Assembly (NCBI RefSeq): GCF_000417875.1 | Contig: NW_006920887.1 | Coordinates: forward strand, 187,361 to 251,360 | Direction of reading: 5' to 3' | From: Pseudozyma flocculosa PF-1 | Lineage: Eukaryota; Basidiomycota; Ustilaginomycetes; Ustilaginales; Ustilaginaceae | Length of the DNA: 64,000 nt | In this document: positions 19,988 to 30,783 of the stretch, one piece after another | Layout: each line of letters starts with the position of its first letter | Position numbering within the stretch: position 1 is the stretch's first letter | Position numbers and translations under genes: made by a program | The notes under the pieces: generated by a model | Databases searched by the model: none | Seen by the model: the letters and a program-made list of their open reading frames with translations, nothing else | Told to the model about the DNA's origin: nothing

Positions 19988-21971
19988 CGGCAACGGGCTG
20001 GACCGCCTGGACCACGATACGTACACCCCTGGTGCCAGACTGGAGACGAGGGTCGCGAGAGCCGGTTCCGCGCTTTGGGGCGTGACGGCAGCTTTCCGGG
20101 CGGTGCCACAACGTCTTGACGGCGTGTGCAAAGATATGGTAGGATCGGGAAGGCGGACCTTGCTCGCGATGAGGGTCCTACGTCTGGGAGTCATCTGCCT
20201 ATGGCCGGTGGGGTCGCAAGTGGCGAGCGCCAGGCCGCTGGTGACAGTGACTCGGACGCCGGGGTTAAAAAGGTCACGCCATCCCGCACGGGTGGCTGAG
20301 CGCGATATCGGTGCATGGCGAGTGGTCGATAGAGGACGAGAGGAAGCTCGGTGTGGCCACATTCGACCGCGACGGGTGGGTGCGACTGTGAAGGGGGCCG
20401 AAGCATGATGGCTTCCGGCGATGAGTGGGCACGCAGTCGTGGTTTGAAGAGAGCCCGACCCATGCCGACGCCGCGAGTCTCGAGGCAGCGGGCTGCCAGG
20501 CGGGGCGAGGCGAGGCGGGGCCTGGATGAGCGGAAGCCATCCGAGATCCTCTCGCGCGGGTCGGAGCTGGGCCGAGCCACGCGCAGCTCGAGGAAATTTC
20601 TCGCAAGCAAGGCGCGCTCGACAGAGCGAGGCTCAGGTGCAGGCAGGGCCGCGTAAACTCCGAGCGGGCTGCCACACGGCGAGGTGGAGGTAGGCCAGGT
20701 GTGACGGCGACCAGGCCAAAGGCAGATCGACGAGCAAGCAGACGACAAGAGGACCGGCCAATTTGGCGCCTGGGATAGGTGGAGAGAGAGAGGCCCTTTG
20801 CCGACGGTGCTTGCTTCCGTTCCGTCTCTCTTGCGCGCCAGGGTAAGACGGGGTGCACCCGTTGTGCTACGGGAGGCGTTGCCGGTGGAAGCTGGTCGGA
20901 TTGCGTGCGAGTCAGAGTCAGAGTGTGGTGGCATCAAAGGCCCGAGAGGGCGACGTGCGTGTCTAGGAGACAAGAAGCCGAAGCAAGCCAAAGGGTCCCG
21001 GCCCGCTGCCCGTTGCAACAAAGAGTATAGGATGTCCGAGTCACGGCACAGCCGGCCGCCGACGGGCGTGACTCGTCGACAGCGCGGCATGGATCCGCGT
21101 TGCGAAGGCCGTCAGCGCCGCCTCGTGCGTGCTGTGCTGCGCTGTCGAGGTCGAGGTGGAAGGGAAGCCGTTGCCGGGTAGAGCAGAGAGAGCGCTCCGC
21201 CATGGGACGGGTGGAGGTGGTAGGCAACGGTAGGCCTTGGTACAGGCAGGCATTATCTGGTGCGATCCACCTGGGCGGCGTCTCTCTTTCTGCTGCCGCT
21301 TTGTCGGATCTCGCGCTGCGTTTCCGTGCGTGCTGCCGCTGTGCAAAGGCCGAGATCAGATCGAGGCAGGCTAGGTGGAGGTGACGCACGCACGGATGTC
21401 GGGGGCGGGCGCGGACGCGGGCGCAGCCGTACGTGCGTTCGTGGAGCGGAGAATTTTGGGTCGTCGTGATTTTCCGCCGTTGACTCGGTCCTGCCGCCTG
21501 TCGCCGCTTAGCTTGTGAGCGTGGCCGGACATAGACACGCCCGTCGCCCCTCTCGACCCCCGGCCTCATCACCTCTTTGCCCCGTCGGCCGTCTGCCGAA
21601 TCCGAACGTGGGCCGAATCCCGCGTCCATCGCTAGGCCGCCCGAGGCTCCACACGGTACCACCGAGGAAACCGAAAAAAGTTTCTTCGGGACAGGGCATC
21701 TGGCGGTCATGCCGTCAGCCTGTCGCGGCTGCTGGTGCTGCTGCTGCTGGTGCTATCGCCGAGAGAAGGCCAAGCAACGCGCGAGCCCGCTCCACCTCGA
21801 CTCTCACTCCGGTCGTCTGTCGTCTGTCGTCTGTCGCTCCTTTGGCCGCCTGCTTTTGCCGGTCACCAACGACTCTTGACTGTGCCTCCCGTTCCGAACG
21901 GCGATCAAAGCCCTTCGGCGATATCCTCGAACCGTCGACGCACGCCCTGGCCTCGGCCCCACTGCCGATTG

Positions 21972-21978
21972 TATATAA
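21972..21978 (+). promoter_or_regulatory. TATA box of the ABC transporter gene
   Basis: TATATAA starts 229 bases upstream of the probable ATG at 22201. Confidence 0.5.
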
Positions 21979-22200
21979 CCTCGTCCCTCGTCCCTCGTCC
22001 GCTTGGCCTTGGCAATCCACCCAGTCCCACTCACCCACCGCTCGCACCGCCTTCTGTCACAGCCAGCACCCCTCTGCGACGACGTACGAGGCAACGCGGC
22101 CTACTCCTGCCACCCAGCAGACCCGCCCGCTCGGCATCGGCACAACACCACACACACGCCCTCTCTTGCCACAAACAGCCACTCTCGGACGGCGCCCGCC

Positions 22201-25200
22201 ATGACGTCGACACAGGCGGCCGCATCGGGCACCGACAAGGCAGGGCCCACATCGGCCTTTGCTGCATCGGACCTCTCGGGCGGACCACAGGTACCCCCCC
22301 CAAAAGGCAGGCGCCTACCCGAGCGCACAACCCGACAACCTCAAGGCGGCCCCCGGCCAGCCCGCCCAGCTGCACGCCACCGACAGCCGCGGCACCTGGG
22401 GCGAAGACACCGGAGGCGAGCACGTCGACGTGCAGCAGGCCATGAAGGATTTCCAGCTGACGCGACAGGCCTCCAACACCAGCCAGGGCTTCGTCGGCGG
22501 ATCGGCCGTCGCACGCAGGATCTCGGGCCGCAGCATGGCCAACAACCCGCCGGCGCCGGCCACCATCAGCGAGGACGTCCTCGAAGAGGCCAAGGGCGGC
22601 GACGGCGACGGCGACGGCGAGGCGTACAGCGCCGGCGAGCACTTTGACCTCGGCGAGTGGCTCATGTCGCGCCAGGCCCAGGCGAGGCGCGATGGCGTCG
22701 ACGACGACAAGCCCGTCGGCCTCCTCTGGCGCGACCTCACCATCACGGCGCCCGGCTCGGGCGGCGGCGGCATCCTGGTCAAGACGCTGCCCATCGCCAT
22801 CGCCAACACGGCGTGGCGCGACCCGCTGGGCATCCTCGCCAGCGTCGTGCCCGGGCTCGGCCGGCTGCTCGCGCCGCGCCACCAGGGCACCACGCAGCTC
22901 ATGAAGGCGCACAGCGGCGTGCTCAAGCCGGGCGAGATGCTCCTCGTCCTGGGCCGGCCGGGCTCGGGCTGCTCGACGGCGCTGCGCGCCATCACGTCGT
23001 CGAACCACGCCAACGTCGCGTCCGAGGGCACGCTCCTCTACGGCGGCTTCACGCCCGACGAGATCAACCGCAAGTACCGCGGCGAGGTCGTCTTTTCCGA
23101 CGAGGAGGATTCGCACTTTCCCACGCTCACCGTCGAGCAGACGCTGGCTTTCGCGCTCAAGAACAAGGTGCCCCACCGCGCGCGCCGGATCCGCGGCGAG
23201 AGCGGCAAGGACTACATCGAGATGTGCATCGACGTCATGCTCAAGATGTTTGGAATGAGCCACGTGCGCCACACCATCGTCGGCGACGCCGCCGTCCGCG
23301 GCGTCTCGGGCGGCGAGCGCAAGCGCGTGACCATCTCCGAGGCCCTCGTGACGCGCGCCAGCGTCGTGGCGTGGGACAATTCGACGCGCGGCCTCGACGC
23401 CTCGACGGCGCTCGACTATGCGCGCTCGCTGCGCGTCATCACCGACGTCGCCCAGCGCTCGACGCTGGCCACGCTGTACCAGGTCTCGGAGAGCATCTAC
23501 GACCTTTTTGACCGCGTCAGCGTCATCGACGAGGGGCGCTGCATCTACTACGGCCCACGCGACGCCGCCAGGCGCTACTTTTACGACCTCGGCTACGACT
23601 GCCCCGAGCGCCAGACGACGGCCGACTTTGTCACGGCCCTCACCGACCCCAACCAGGTCCAGTACCGCGACGGCTTCCGCGGCCGCGCGCCCAAGACGGC
23701 CGAGGAGCGGGAGCGCGCCTGGAAGCAGAGCGACCTCTACCGCCAGCTCGTCGCCGAGATGGACGAGTACCAGGGCACGCTCGCCAAGGCCGAGCAGGCC
23801 GACCGCCTCCGCCAGACGGTGCGCTCCGAAAAGCGCCGCGGCGTCCAAAAGGGCAGCTCCTACACCGTCAACTACTGGACCCAGGTCAAGAGCTGCATCT
23901 GGCGCCAGCTCCTCGTCAAGTGGGGCGCCCGCGAGGACCTCTACGTCAAGCTCTTCACCATCATCGGCGTCTCGCTCATGATCTCGTCGCTCTTCTACCG
24001 CCAGTCGTACGACAGCCAGGGCGTATTCACCCGCGGCGGCATCCTCCTCTTTTGCGCCCTCTTCAACGGCTGGCTGCAGCTGTCGGAGTCGTTTGAGGCC
24101 GTCGCGGGCAGGCCCATGCTCGCGCGCCACCGCCAGTTTGCCTTTTACCGCCCCTCGGCCGTCGTCGTCGCCCGCGCCCTCGTCGACATCCCGTTCCTCG
24201 TGGTCCAGTGCCTCCTCTCGTCGGTCATCATCTACTTTCTCGCCAACCTCCGCCGCGACGCCGGCGCCTTTTTCATCTTCTACGCCTTTACCTTCCTCTC
24301 GGCCTACAGCCTGACGGCGCTCTACCGCATGTGCGCCGCCTTTTCGCCCGGCTTCAACGAGGCCATCCGCTTCTCGGTCCTCAGCCTCAACCTCCTCATC
24401 ATCTGGGTCGGATACGTGCTGCGCCGCCCGCAGATGAACTGGCTCATCTGGCTCAACTACGCCCAGCCCATCAGCTACGCCTTCGAGGGCTTCCTCGCAA
24501 ACGAGCTCAACTACGACATCCAGTGCAACCCGTCGCAGATTGTGCCGTTTGGACAGGCGCGCGACCCGGCAGCCCAGACCTGCTCCCTCACCGGCGGCCG
24601 CCCCGGCTCCCTCGTCGTCCCCAGCGCCGACTACCTCTCGACGACGTTTGGCTACTCGCGCGCCAACATCGGCCGAAACGCCGCCGTCGTCATCGCATTC
24701 TCGATCCTCTACCTCGTCCCCACCATCATCGGCGCAGAGATCATGAACTTTGGCGGCGCAGGCGGAGGCGTCACCGTCTTTGCCCGCAACCGCCGCGCCA
24801 AGGCCAAGCTCCGCTCGGCCGCCCGGCCCGCGCGTCCCGACGACGTCGAGGAAAAGGCCGTGCCCGCCGGTCCTGGCGCCGACTCGACCTGCACCAGCGG
24901 CAGCGTCACTCGCGCCAACTCGCCCGAGAGCAAGCGGGTGGCCGCCGCCCCCGCGCCCGACGAGCAGGCCGCCGTGCTGGACCAGGCCGAGCTCGACGAG
25001 CGCGCCGTATTCACCTGGAAGGACCTCAGCCTGCAGCTGCCCAGCGGACGCAAGCTGCTCGACGGCATCGACGGCTACGTCAAGCCGGGCACCATCACCG
25101 CCCTCATGGGTGCGTCGGGTGCGGGCAAGACGACGCTCCTCACGGCCCTCTCGCAGCGCGGCGTCGCCGGCACGCTGACGGGCGACGTGCTGGTCGACGG

Positions 25201-26983
25201 CAAGCCGCTCGGCCCGGGCTTCCAGCGCGGCACGGGCTTTGTCCTCCAGGCCGACGTCCACCTCGCCTCGCAGACGGTCCGCGAGGCCATCGAATTCTCG
25301 GCCCTCCTCCGCCAGCCCGCCGAGGTGCCGCGCGAGCAAAAGCTCGCCGACGCGCAGCGCGCCATTGAGCTGCTCGAGCTCGACGACCTCCAGGACGCCC
25401 TGATCGGCGTGCCCGGCTTCGGCCTCGGCGTCGAGCGCCGCAAGCGCGTCACGATCGCCGTCGAGCTCGCCGCCAAGCCCGACCTGCTCATCTTCCTCGA
25501 CGAGCCCACCTCGGGCCTCGACTCGGCCGGCGCCGCCTCCATCATCCGCCTCATCCGCCGCCTCGCAAACGAGGGCAGCGCCATCCTCTGCACCATCCAC
25601 CAGCCCTCGTCGCTCCTCTTTGAGTCGTTTGACAACCTCCTCCTCCTCCAGCCCGGCGGCCGCACCGCCTACTTTGGCCAGATCGGCAGCGAACCGGGCG
25701 TCGGCTCCGCACGCGTGCGCGAGTACTTTGAGCGAAACGGCGCAGAACCCTGCCCGCCCTCGTCCAACGTCGCAGAGTACATGCTCGAGGTCGTCGCCAA
25801 CAAGCAGACGCGCCCCTGGAGCGAGCGCTGGAACGCCTCGCCCGAACGCCGCCGCCTCCGCCAGGAAGTCGACCAGATCAACGCCACCCGCGCCGCCAGG
25901 CCCGCCGTCCACGACAGCCGCGCTGACCGCGAGTTCTCGGCCTCGCTCAAAACCCAGATCGCAGAGACCGTCAAGCGCCAGTTCAGGGACCTCTGGCGCG
26001 ACGCTCCCTTCGCCTACGGCGTCCTCTTCTCCAACATCGTCACCGGCTTCGCCGCAGGAGGCGGATTCGCACACGTCGGCACCTCGGTCACGGACATGCA
26101 GTACCGAGTGTTCTTGACGCTACTTTACATGTTGAACGCCCCCGCCGCCATCAACAGCGTCATCTCCAAGTTTTGGGAAATAAGGATCACCTACCAAGTC
26201 CGCGAAGGGCCGAGCAAGACCTACTCGTGGATCGCGTTTATGACGGCTTTCATCGCTGTCTCGATCCCGATCGCCTTCGTGGCGTCGGTCCTCTTCTTCC
26301 TGCCGGCGTTCTACATCCCGTTCTACACGCGCTCGTCCGAAGTAGCGGGCTACTTCTGGCTCATGCTTTGGGCCCTGGCCACTTACATCGGCTTCTTCGC
26401 TCTGGCTCTCGCGGCGGCCTGTCCAACACCGGTAACAGCAGCGAATTGCCTTCCCCTAATCCTGCCTATACTCTTCATCGTCAACGGCGTCATCGTCCCG
26501 AAAGCGGCGCTACCTCAACCGTGGCGCTCGATTATATGGACCAACCCTCTCTACTATTATATCAAGGGCCAGGTGGGCACGTCTCTCCACAACATCCCGA
26601 TCCAGTGCCGCCGGGCGGACCTGGCCATCTTCAATCCTCCCGCAGGTCAAACCTGCGGCGTCTACGCAGGCTCGTGGGTCGAGAGCGTGGGCGCTCAACT
26701 CCTCAACCCGGAGGCGTCGTCAGCTTGCGAGTTTTGCCAGTACTCGGTGTCGGATCAGTTCGCGGCAAGCCTCGGCGCAGACTGGAACTTCCGCTGGCAG
26801 AGCTACGGCATCCTGCTGGCGTTCGTGCTGTTCCAACTTGCCGCCAGCTACGCGGCGTGGTGGTACTTCACCGAAAAGGGATACGGACTCGGCGGCGGAC
26901 TCGTGTCGCGCGCCGTCGGTAAGATCAGGGGTCTTGCGTCGCGGCGGACCAAGGAGGACCCCGTCGAGCAGGACGAGAAGTAG
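22201..26983 (+). CDS. PDR-type ABC drug-efflux transporter (ABC-G), probable 1-nt homopolymer discrepancy near start
   Basis: A full-size pleiotropic-drug-resistance transporter of the plasma membrane, arranged NBD1-TMD1-NBD2-TMD2, about 1593 residues. NBD1 has the fungal-type Walker A GRPGSGCST (Cys in place of Lys), signature VSGGERKRVTI and Walker B WDNSTRGLDAS. NBD2 has a normal Walker A GASGAGKTT, degenerate signature LGVERRKRVTIAVEL and Walker B FLDEPTSGLDS. This asymmetry is typical of Pdr5/Cdr1 relatives. TMD1 spans about residues 580-860 and TMD2 about 1260-1570. The likely ATG at 22201 (MTSTQAAASGTDKAG) is one frame off the body. The frames meet at a run of eight C at 22294-22301, so a seven-C run would join them. 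An in-frame ATG at 22442 is the conservative alternative. There is no intron. Function is inferred from family; the substrates are unknown. Confidence 0.95.
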
Positions 26984-27552
26984 CGGCATCAGCAGCGAAT
27001 CGAATGTCTTTGTAGTCCCCCACACATATAGAATAAGAATCTGTCGAGAATCAGAGACTTGCGAGGCCCGAATGGTGCAGCCGCCGGCGCCGCAGCGAGA
27101 AACACGACCATCGCGACCGCTCAGCGAGTCGGCTCGGGGAGCTGTCGAGTAGCTTGACGGCTCTGCCCGCAGCCGGCGCCTGGAGGAGCCCGGCCGGGTG
27201 CAGGAGAATAAGCTTTTGTGCCGAAGCTTGATCCTCGTGCGAGCTGGTTGCATCAGTCTTGTACACCTGGGCTGCCCAGGCTCAACACCACCAGCCGCTG
27301 CAACATCACCAACCGCTGCAACAGTCACGCTGCTGCAACATTGCCGCTGCATGGCTCGATGCTCCCAGACTGAGCCTGCATCTGCACACCTCTTGACTAT
27401 CTCTCATCAGCCCTCTGCCTATCTTGCTGAACCCTCTGCCTCTCCTCACCAGCCTGCTGCAATGCTATTGCTTGGCCCATCATGCTCCTTGCCCACATGT
27501 GTCCCTACCATGCTGGAACTCCCAGGCTTCAAAGTCACCCAACTGGAGCAGA
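26984..27552. other. 3' flank of the ABC transporter
   Basis: No gene is supported. GC falls from about 27200 onward, with CTGCAACA-type direct repeats near 27296-27345 (CCGCTGCAACATCACCAACC, GCTGCAACA), which lead into the relic island. Confidence 0.45.
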
Positions 27553-28538
27553 TCATGGACTGCCGTGCCTGTGCTTGCCCTCAATGATCACGATCGCGTT
27601 GGATCCAGAAACCAAGAGCGAGCTGAAAATGGCAGCGGTAGCCTTGCTGACAACAACCAGTCGCCTGCGCTCAAGCTCTGGAGTTGGACTCTGTAGCTTG
27701 CCAAACACAGTCAGCATCTGGTGGGAGCGGATGGTATGCGAGGTGCCTTTGGATTTGGTGATGTAGTGGATGTGAGGGACAGAGGGATGGGCAGACTGTG
27801 GTAGTGGTGTCAGAGAGGGGACAAGGAGGTGGGTTGGACCCTGAAGGCTCTCTGTCTTGCCGGCCGGTGTCGAGTTGAGAAGCGTGTCAGGCTGGAACAG
27901 AGCCCACAGGAGCCTCTCGGCAACCTACATGCTGGCCCAGGCCTCCAGGTGGTTGGTGAGGCAGAACAGCCTCGTGCTTGGCAGCAGGCCAAGGGCATCA
28001 AGCTCCGAAATGAAATGTTGGTGGAGGTCAAGGGGCCAGCCCTGGCTTTTTTGAAGCGCTCAAGGTTAACGTCCTGTTCTTGGCGAGCCATCGGCCTGGT
28101 GGAAGTGGAGCCGATGTAGAGTTGGTATGTGGGCGTATCTTGTCCAGAGCTGGCAATGATTGAGTTGTAGGCAAGAAGGTGGTGCTGACTTGCTTGCCGC
28201 TTGTGCAGATATTGATGCTGCCATGAAAGCATGATGTTGTGGCCTTGCTGGGCCGTCAGCTCAAAGGCTTGGACATAGGTCGTCCATGTCGTGCTGATCG
28301 GGGCCCTGTCTGACACCTCCCAAGCAATGTCGAGTTTTTGCTGGAAGAGGGGAGAGGCTGTAACGATACCTCCTCCTTCATGAAGGTCGACAAGAGCAGC
28401 CACTGCGCTAGGGCTCATGTTCCGGGCAACACCGTGCTGGGCGAGAAAGTCGGGGAAACTCTGCCTTGCATCTCGCCCGGCCCCTCCCGACTGGTCCACT
28501 GTGCGCTGGATGGTAGCTGTGGCTGATTGCCACCTCAT
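27553..28538 (-). pseudogene. Degenerate gene, possible GIY-YIG-like nuclease domain
   Basis: Reading the minus strand from 28538, about 160 codons give protein-like sequence (AHGV-type segments, AALVDLHEGGGIVTAS, KLDIAWEVSDRAPIST, LLAYNSIIASSGQDTP). The frame is then lost near the A6 run at 28048-28053. Protein-like sequence resumes in another frame (DLHQHFISELDALGLLPSTR, FCLTNHLEAWASM), hits an internal TAG at about 27928-27930, and continues to the TGA at 27553-27555 (SHQMLTVFGKLQSPTPE, VVSKATAAIFSSLLVSG, IVIIEGKHRHGSP). A YxLYIGSTSTRPxAR stretch and a later VAERLLWALF are reminiscent of GIY-YIG nucleases, with a candidate catalytic Glu. That domain call is tentative. The apparent ATG falls inside the adjoining inverted-repeat element, so the true N-terminus may be missing. 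GC is lower than in neighbouring genes. Confidence 0.5.
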
Positions 28539-29006
28539 AGCTAGCAGCAGGTGCGTCTGGGTTCATCTGGGGCGTAAGGGTGCTACGCATTCCCCCAGAG
28601 TCTTCAGCTACGGTCCTAGAAGCAGCCAGGGTAGGGCCCCTACACATCAGAAGCGTAGGGTTTCCTGCAGTCCCCAGAAGTGTAGGGGCCCTACACTTCA
28701 GGAGCCTCAGCAGCGTAGGTGTCCTACGGTTCCAGAAGCGTAGGGGCCCTATGCTTCTGGAACCGTAGGACCCCTACAGCCCTCAGACCAACTGGTGTTC
28801 TATGCTTCAGGATTGTAGCAAATCTACACTTCTGGATGCCCTGAAGCGTAGACATGCTGCACTTCAAAAGTTCTCAGGAGTACCTATGCTTCTGATGCGT
28901 AGCAGCTTTACAGTGGCCGCTTCTCAAGTCGTAGCTGAAGACTCTGGGGGGAAGCGTAGCACTCATACGCCCCAAAAAATCTCAGATGCACCTGCTGCTA
29001 GCTATG
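28536..29006. mobile_element. 471-bp foldback / MITE-like inverted-repeat element
   Basis: The left end (CATAGCTAGCAGCAGGTGCG) and the reverse complement of the right end (CATAGCTAGCAGCAGGTGCA) are near identical. The similarity runs inward for about 98 bases at roughly 80 percent identity, with a central block CCCCCAGAGTCTTCAGCTACG matching exactly. The flanks both read CCT (28533-28535 and 29007-29009), a possible 3-bp target duplication. The interior has no coding capacity but many short inverted copies of an AGAAGYGTAGG-type word, including a 47-base near-perfect palindrome. It appears non-autonomous. The family could not be assigned. Confidence 0.75.
28723..28769. repeat. 47-base near-perfect palindrome inside the foldback element
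   Basis: CCTACGGTTCCAGAAGCGTA and its reverse complement face each other around GGGGCCC, with one mismatched pair plus the central base. A second perfect palindrome, GTAGGGGCCCTAC, lies at 28682-28694. Transcripts would fold into strong hairpins. Confidence 0.8.
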
Positions 29007-30783
29007 CCTGGACAGGATGGGGTTGGCCACGGCTGGAATGGACAGAGGTAGGCTGAGGGAGGGGGAAGCTCGGGGATGGTGGCGGCAGTGGAGCCTGCCA
29101 CGCTCCCCAAGGGGGTATGGCCGCCACACTGGCCACGCCGCTCCTCTACGGGGGAAAAAATCGGGCGAGCAGCGGGTCCTTGACCGCTTGTACGGCCCAG
29201 GCAGCCCACAGACAAGCGCAGTTCGAAGCCAGTCATGGTCTCCTTGTATCTCTACTTGATGTGAGAGCCTCCTTTGGTGGTGTTAGTCGTGTGAGGATTT
29301 TCGCGTCACCTCGCATCTCCTGTGGCAGTCATTCTACCGGGGAGTCGAGCGACGACACACATGGTCGGTGTCCAGCTTCACCTGGCCCCGAGCTTCCTTG
29401 TCTTCCTCACGGTTCAGCCTGTGCACGATGGGTCGCTGATCCTGTTACTCTCGTCACACCCGCTTCGCTACCACAGAGTCTGTCGTCAGGCCTCGGTCAC
29501 GGTCACGAAGTCGTCGACACAGGTCGTTGTCGGTTGCTGCTGTCCAGGATCCAATGCCCCAGCGGTTCTCTTGCTCACGATGTCGACCTGCTGGCATTGA
29601 TCCGTCGCTACAGACGCAGGCCCGTCCCCTCTCGATAGAGGACGCTGCGGTCGCAGGAATCTCCGTTTTCACCTTGCTCCGTTGCGCGCGGTGCGGTTGA
29701 GCAGGTACGACAGCGGCAGCGGCAACATCCTGAGAGCAAGCCGCCATCAGCGCCGAGGAGCCTTTTCTGCTCGCGTCGGCCTTGCCGCACCCTGCTCGTT
29801 GCCTCGCCGCCGTCATATCGCCGAGATGGCAGCAATGCCACTCGCCGTCGTGCGCCGATGAGCAGAGAATGCGGATGGATCGAGCTGCCGCCATGTCGAT
29901 GGCTCCCGCTGACGCCGGCATGCCCCTCGTCTCCCTCTTCTTCACCTCTGCTAGTGGAATCGCTCTCTCAGGCCTACGGATGGTACACACGACGCCGCCG
30001 CTGCTGTCACCCGGCTCCACGCCGATCTCGACCAGACGCCACCGGCTGCCCTTTCACTGCTCGGTGGTCCGCGTCAGCGCTCAGATGGCCCTCTGGCATT
30101 GGCGACACGATGTCAAAGATGCCTCTATGGACATTACGGGCGGCCTCGGGTGGCTGCCTAGGCTGCCGTCTCCGTTTCGCGCCGTAGTAGACGCTGTGAC
30201 TGCCGAGCGGCCAGCCTCGGGCGTGGAGCGTGGACGGAACCCTTTGCGGCTGGGCGACGTGGACGCCGCCATCTGCCACTGCTCAGGCTGTGACTCTCGC
30301 ATCTCTCCGGCTCTCCTGTCGTTTCGCCCCTTCTGCTGGATGGAGGGAGAGAGCATGGCTCGATGGAGGAACGGCCGAGGGCGTGTTGGGATCGTGGTGG
30401 CGTGAGGTTGAAGGGCCCAAGCGCGGTGGACGGTTGCTGGTGGGGTCGCCCCGGTGAAAATCCCGGGTTGCGGAATTGCTTCTGCGAGCAAGTTGGGCGG
30501 CCAGCGAGCCAGAGACAGGCAGGCAACCAGCGTCCACCACAACGGCGCACGTCCCCCATCGACCTCTCGACCTTGCTTGCTTGGCACCCGACCACCCACA
30601 ACCACAAGCAGCGGCACCCGCATGGCCCAGATCATGGTCGCCTGATCATACCGCAGCCCGCATCTCGCCACATCATCCTCGCACATTCCCTTCGCGCGGG
30701 CCCGCCAGCCGACACCGAACCCAGACCACTCACAGCGACGTCACGTCCAAGCACAGCACCCTCGCCGGCCGCGCTCCATCGTC
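29007..30783. other. Spacer upstream of the DSL1-family gene
   Basis: About 1.8 kb. No gene is supported. GC rises again from about 29300. Overlapping open frames of 75-207 codons on both strands lack recognisable motifs. The last 200 bases are C-rich and pyrimidine-biased, as expected for a promoter and leader. Confidence 0.5.

Larger units (their letters stand above)
19243..22200. other. 3.0-kb spacer upstream of the ABC transporter
   Basis: This spacer separates the secreted-protein island from the transporter. It includes a run of 16 G at 19972-19987, the TATA box of the 66-aa gene and the TATA box of the transporter. An open frame of 299 codons on the minus strand (20191-21090) has Pro/Arg/Ser-rich translation without recognisable motifs, and I do not count it as a gene. 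Confidence 0.5.

Noticed and set aside
20191..21090. A 299-codon minus-strand frame upstream of the ABC transporter
   Set aside because: No signal peptide, domain or ordered core; Pro/Arg/Ser-rich, as expected of chance frames in GC-rich DNA. Transcript data could reverse this.
22291..22310. A very short intron to explain the ABC transporter frame change
   Set aside because: The GT...AG spans available are 16 or 20 bases; only the 16-base one fixes the frame, and that is far below the functional intron size seen elsewhere in the window (80 bases or more).
22031..26074. A 1347-codon open frame antisense to the ABC transporter
   Set aside because: It is a GC-rich shadow of the transporter reading frame (Asp/Glu/Val/Ala-biased translation, no motif) while the plus-strand frame has all ABC motifs.
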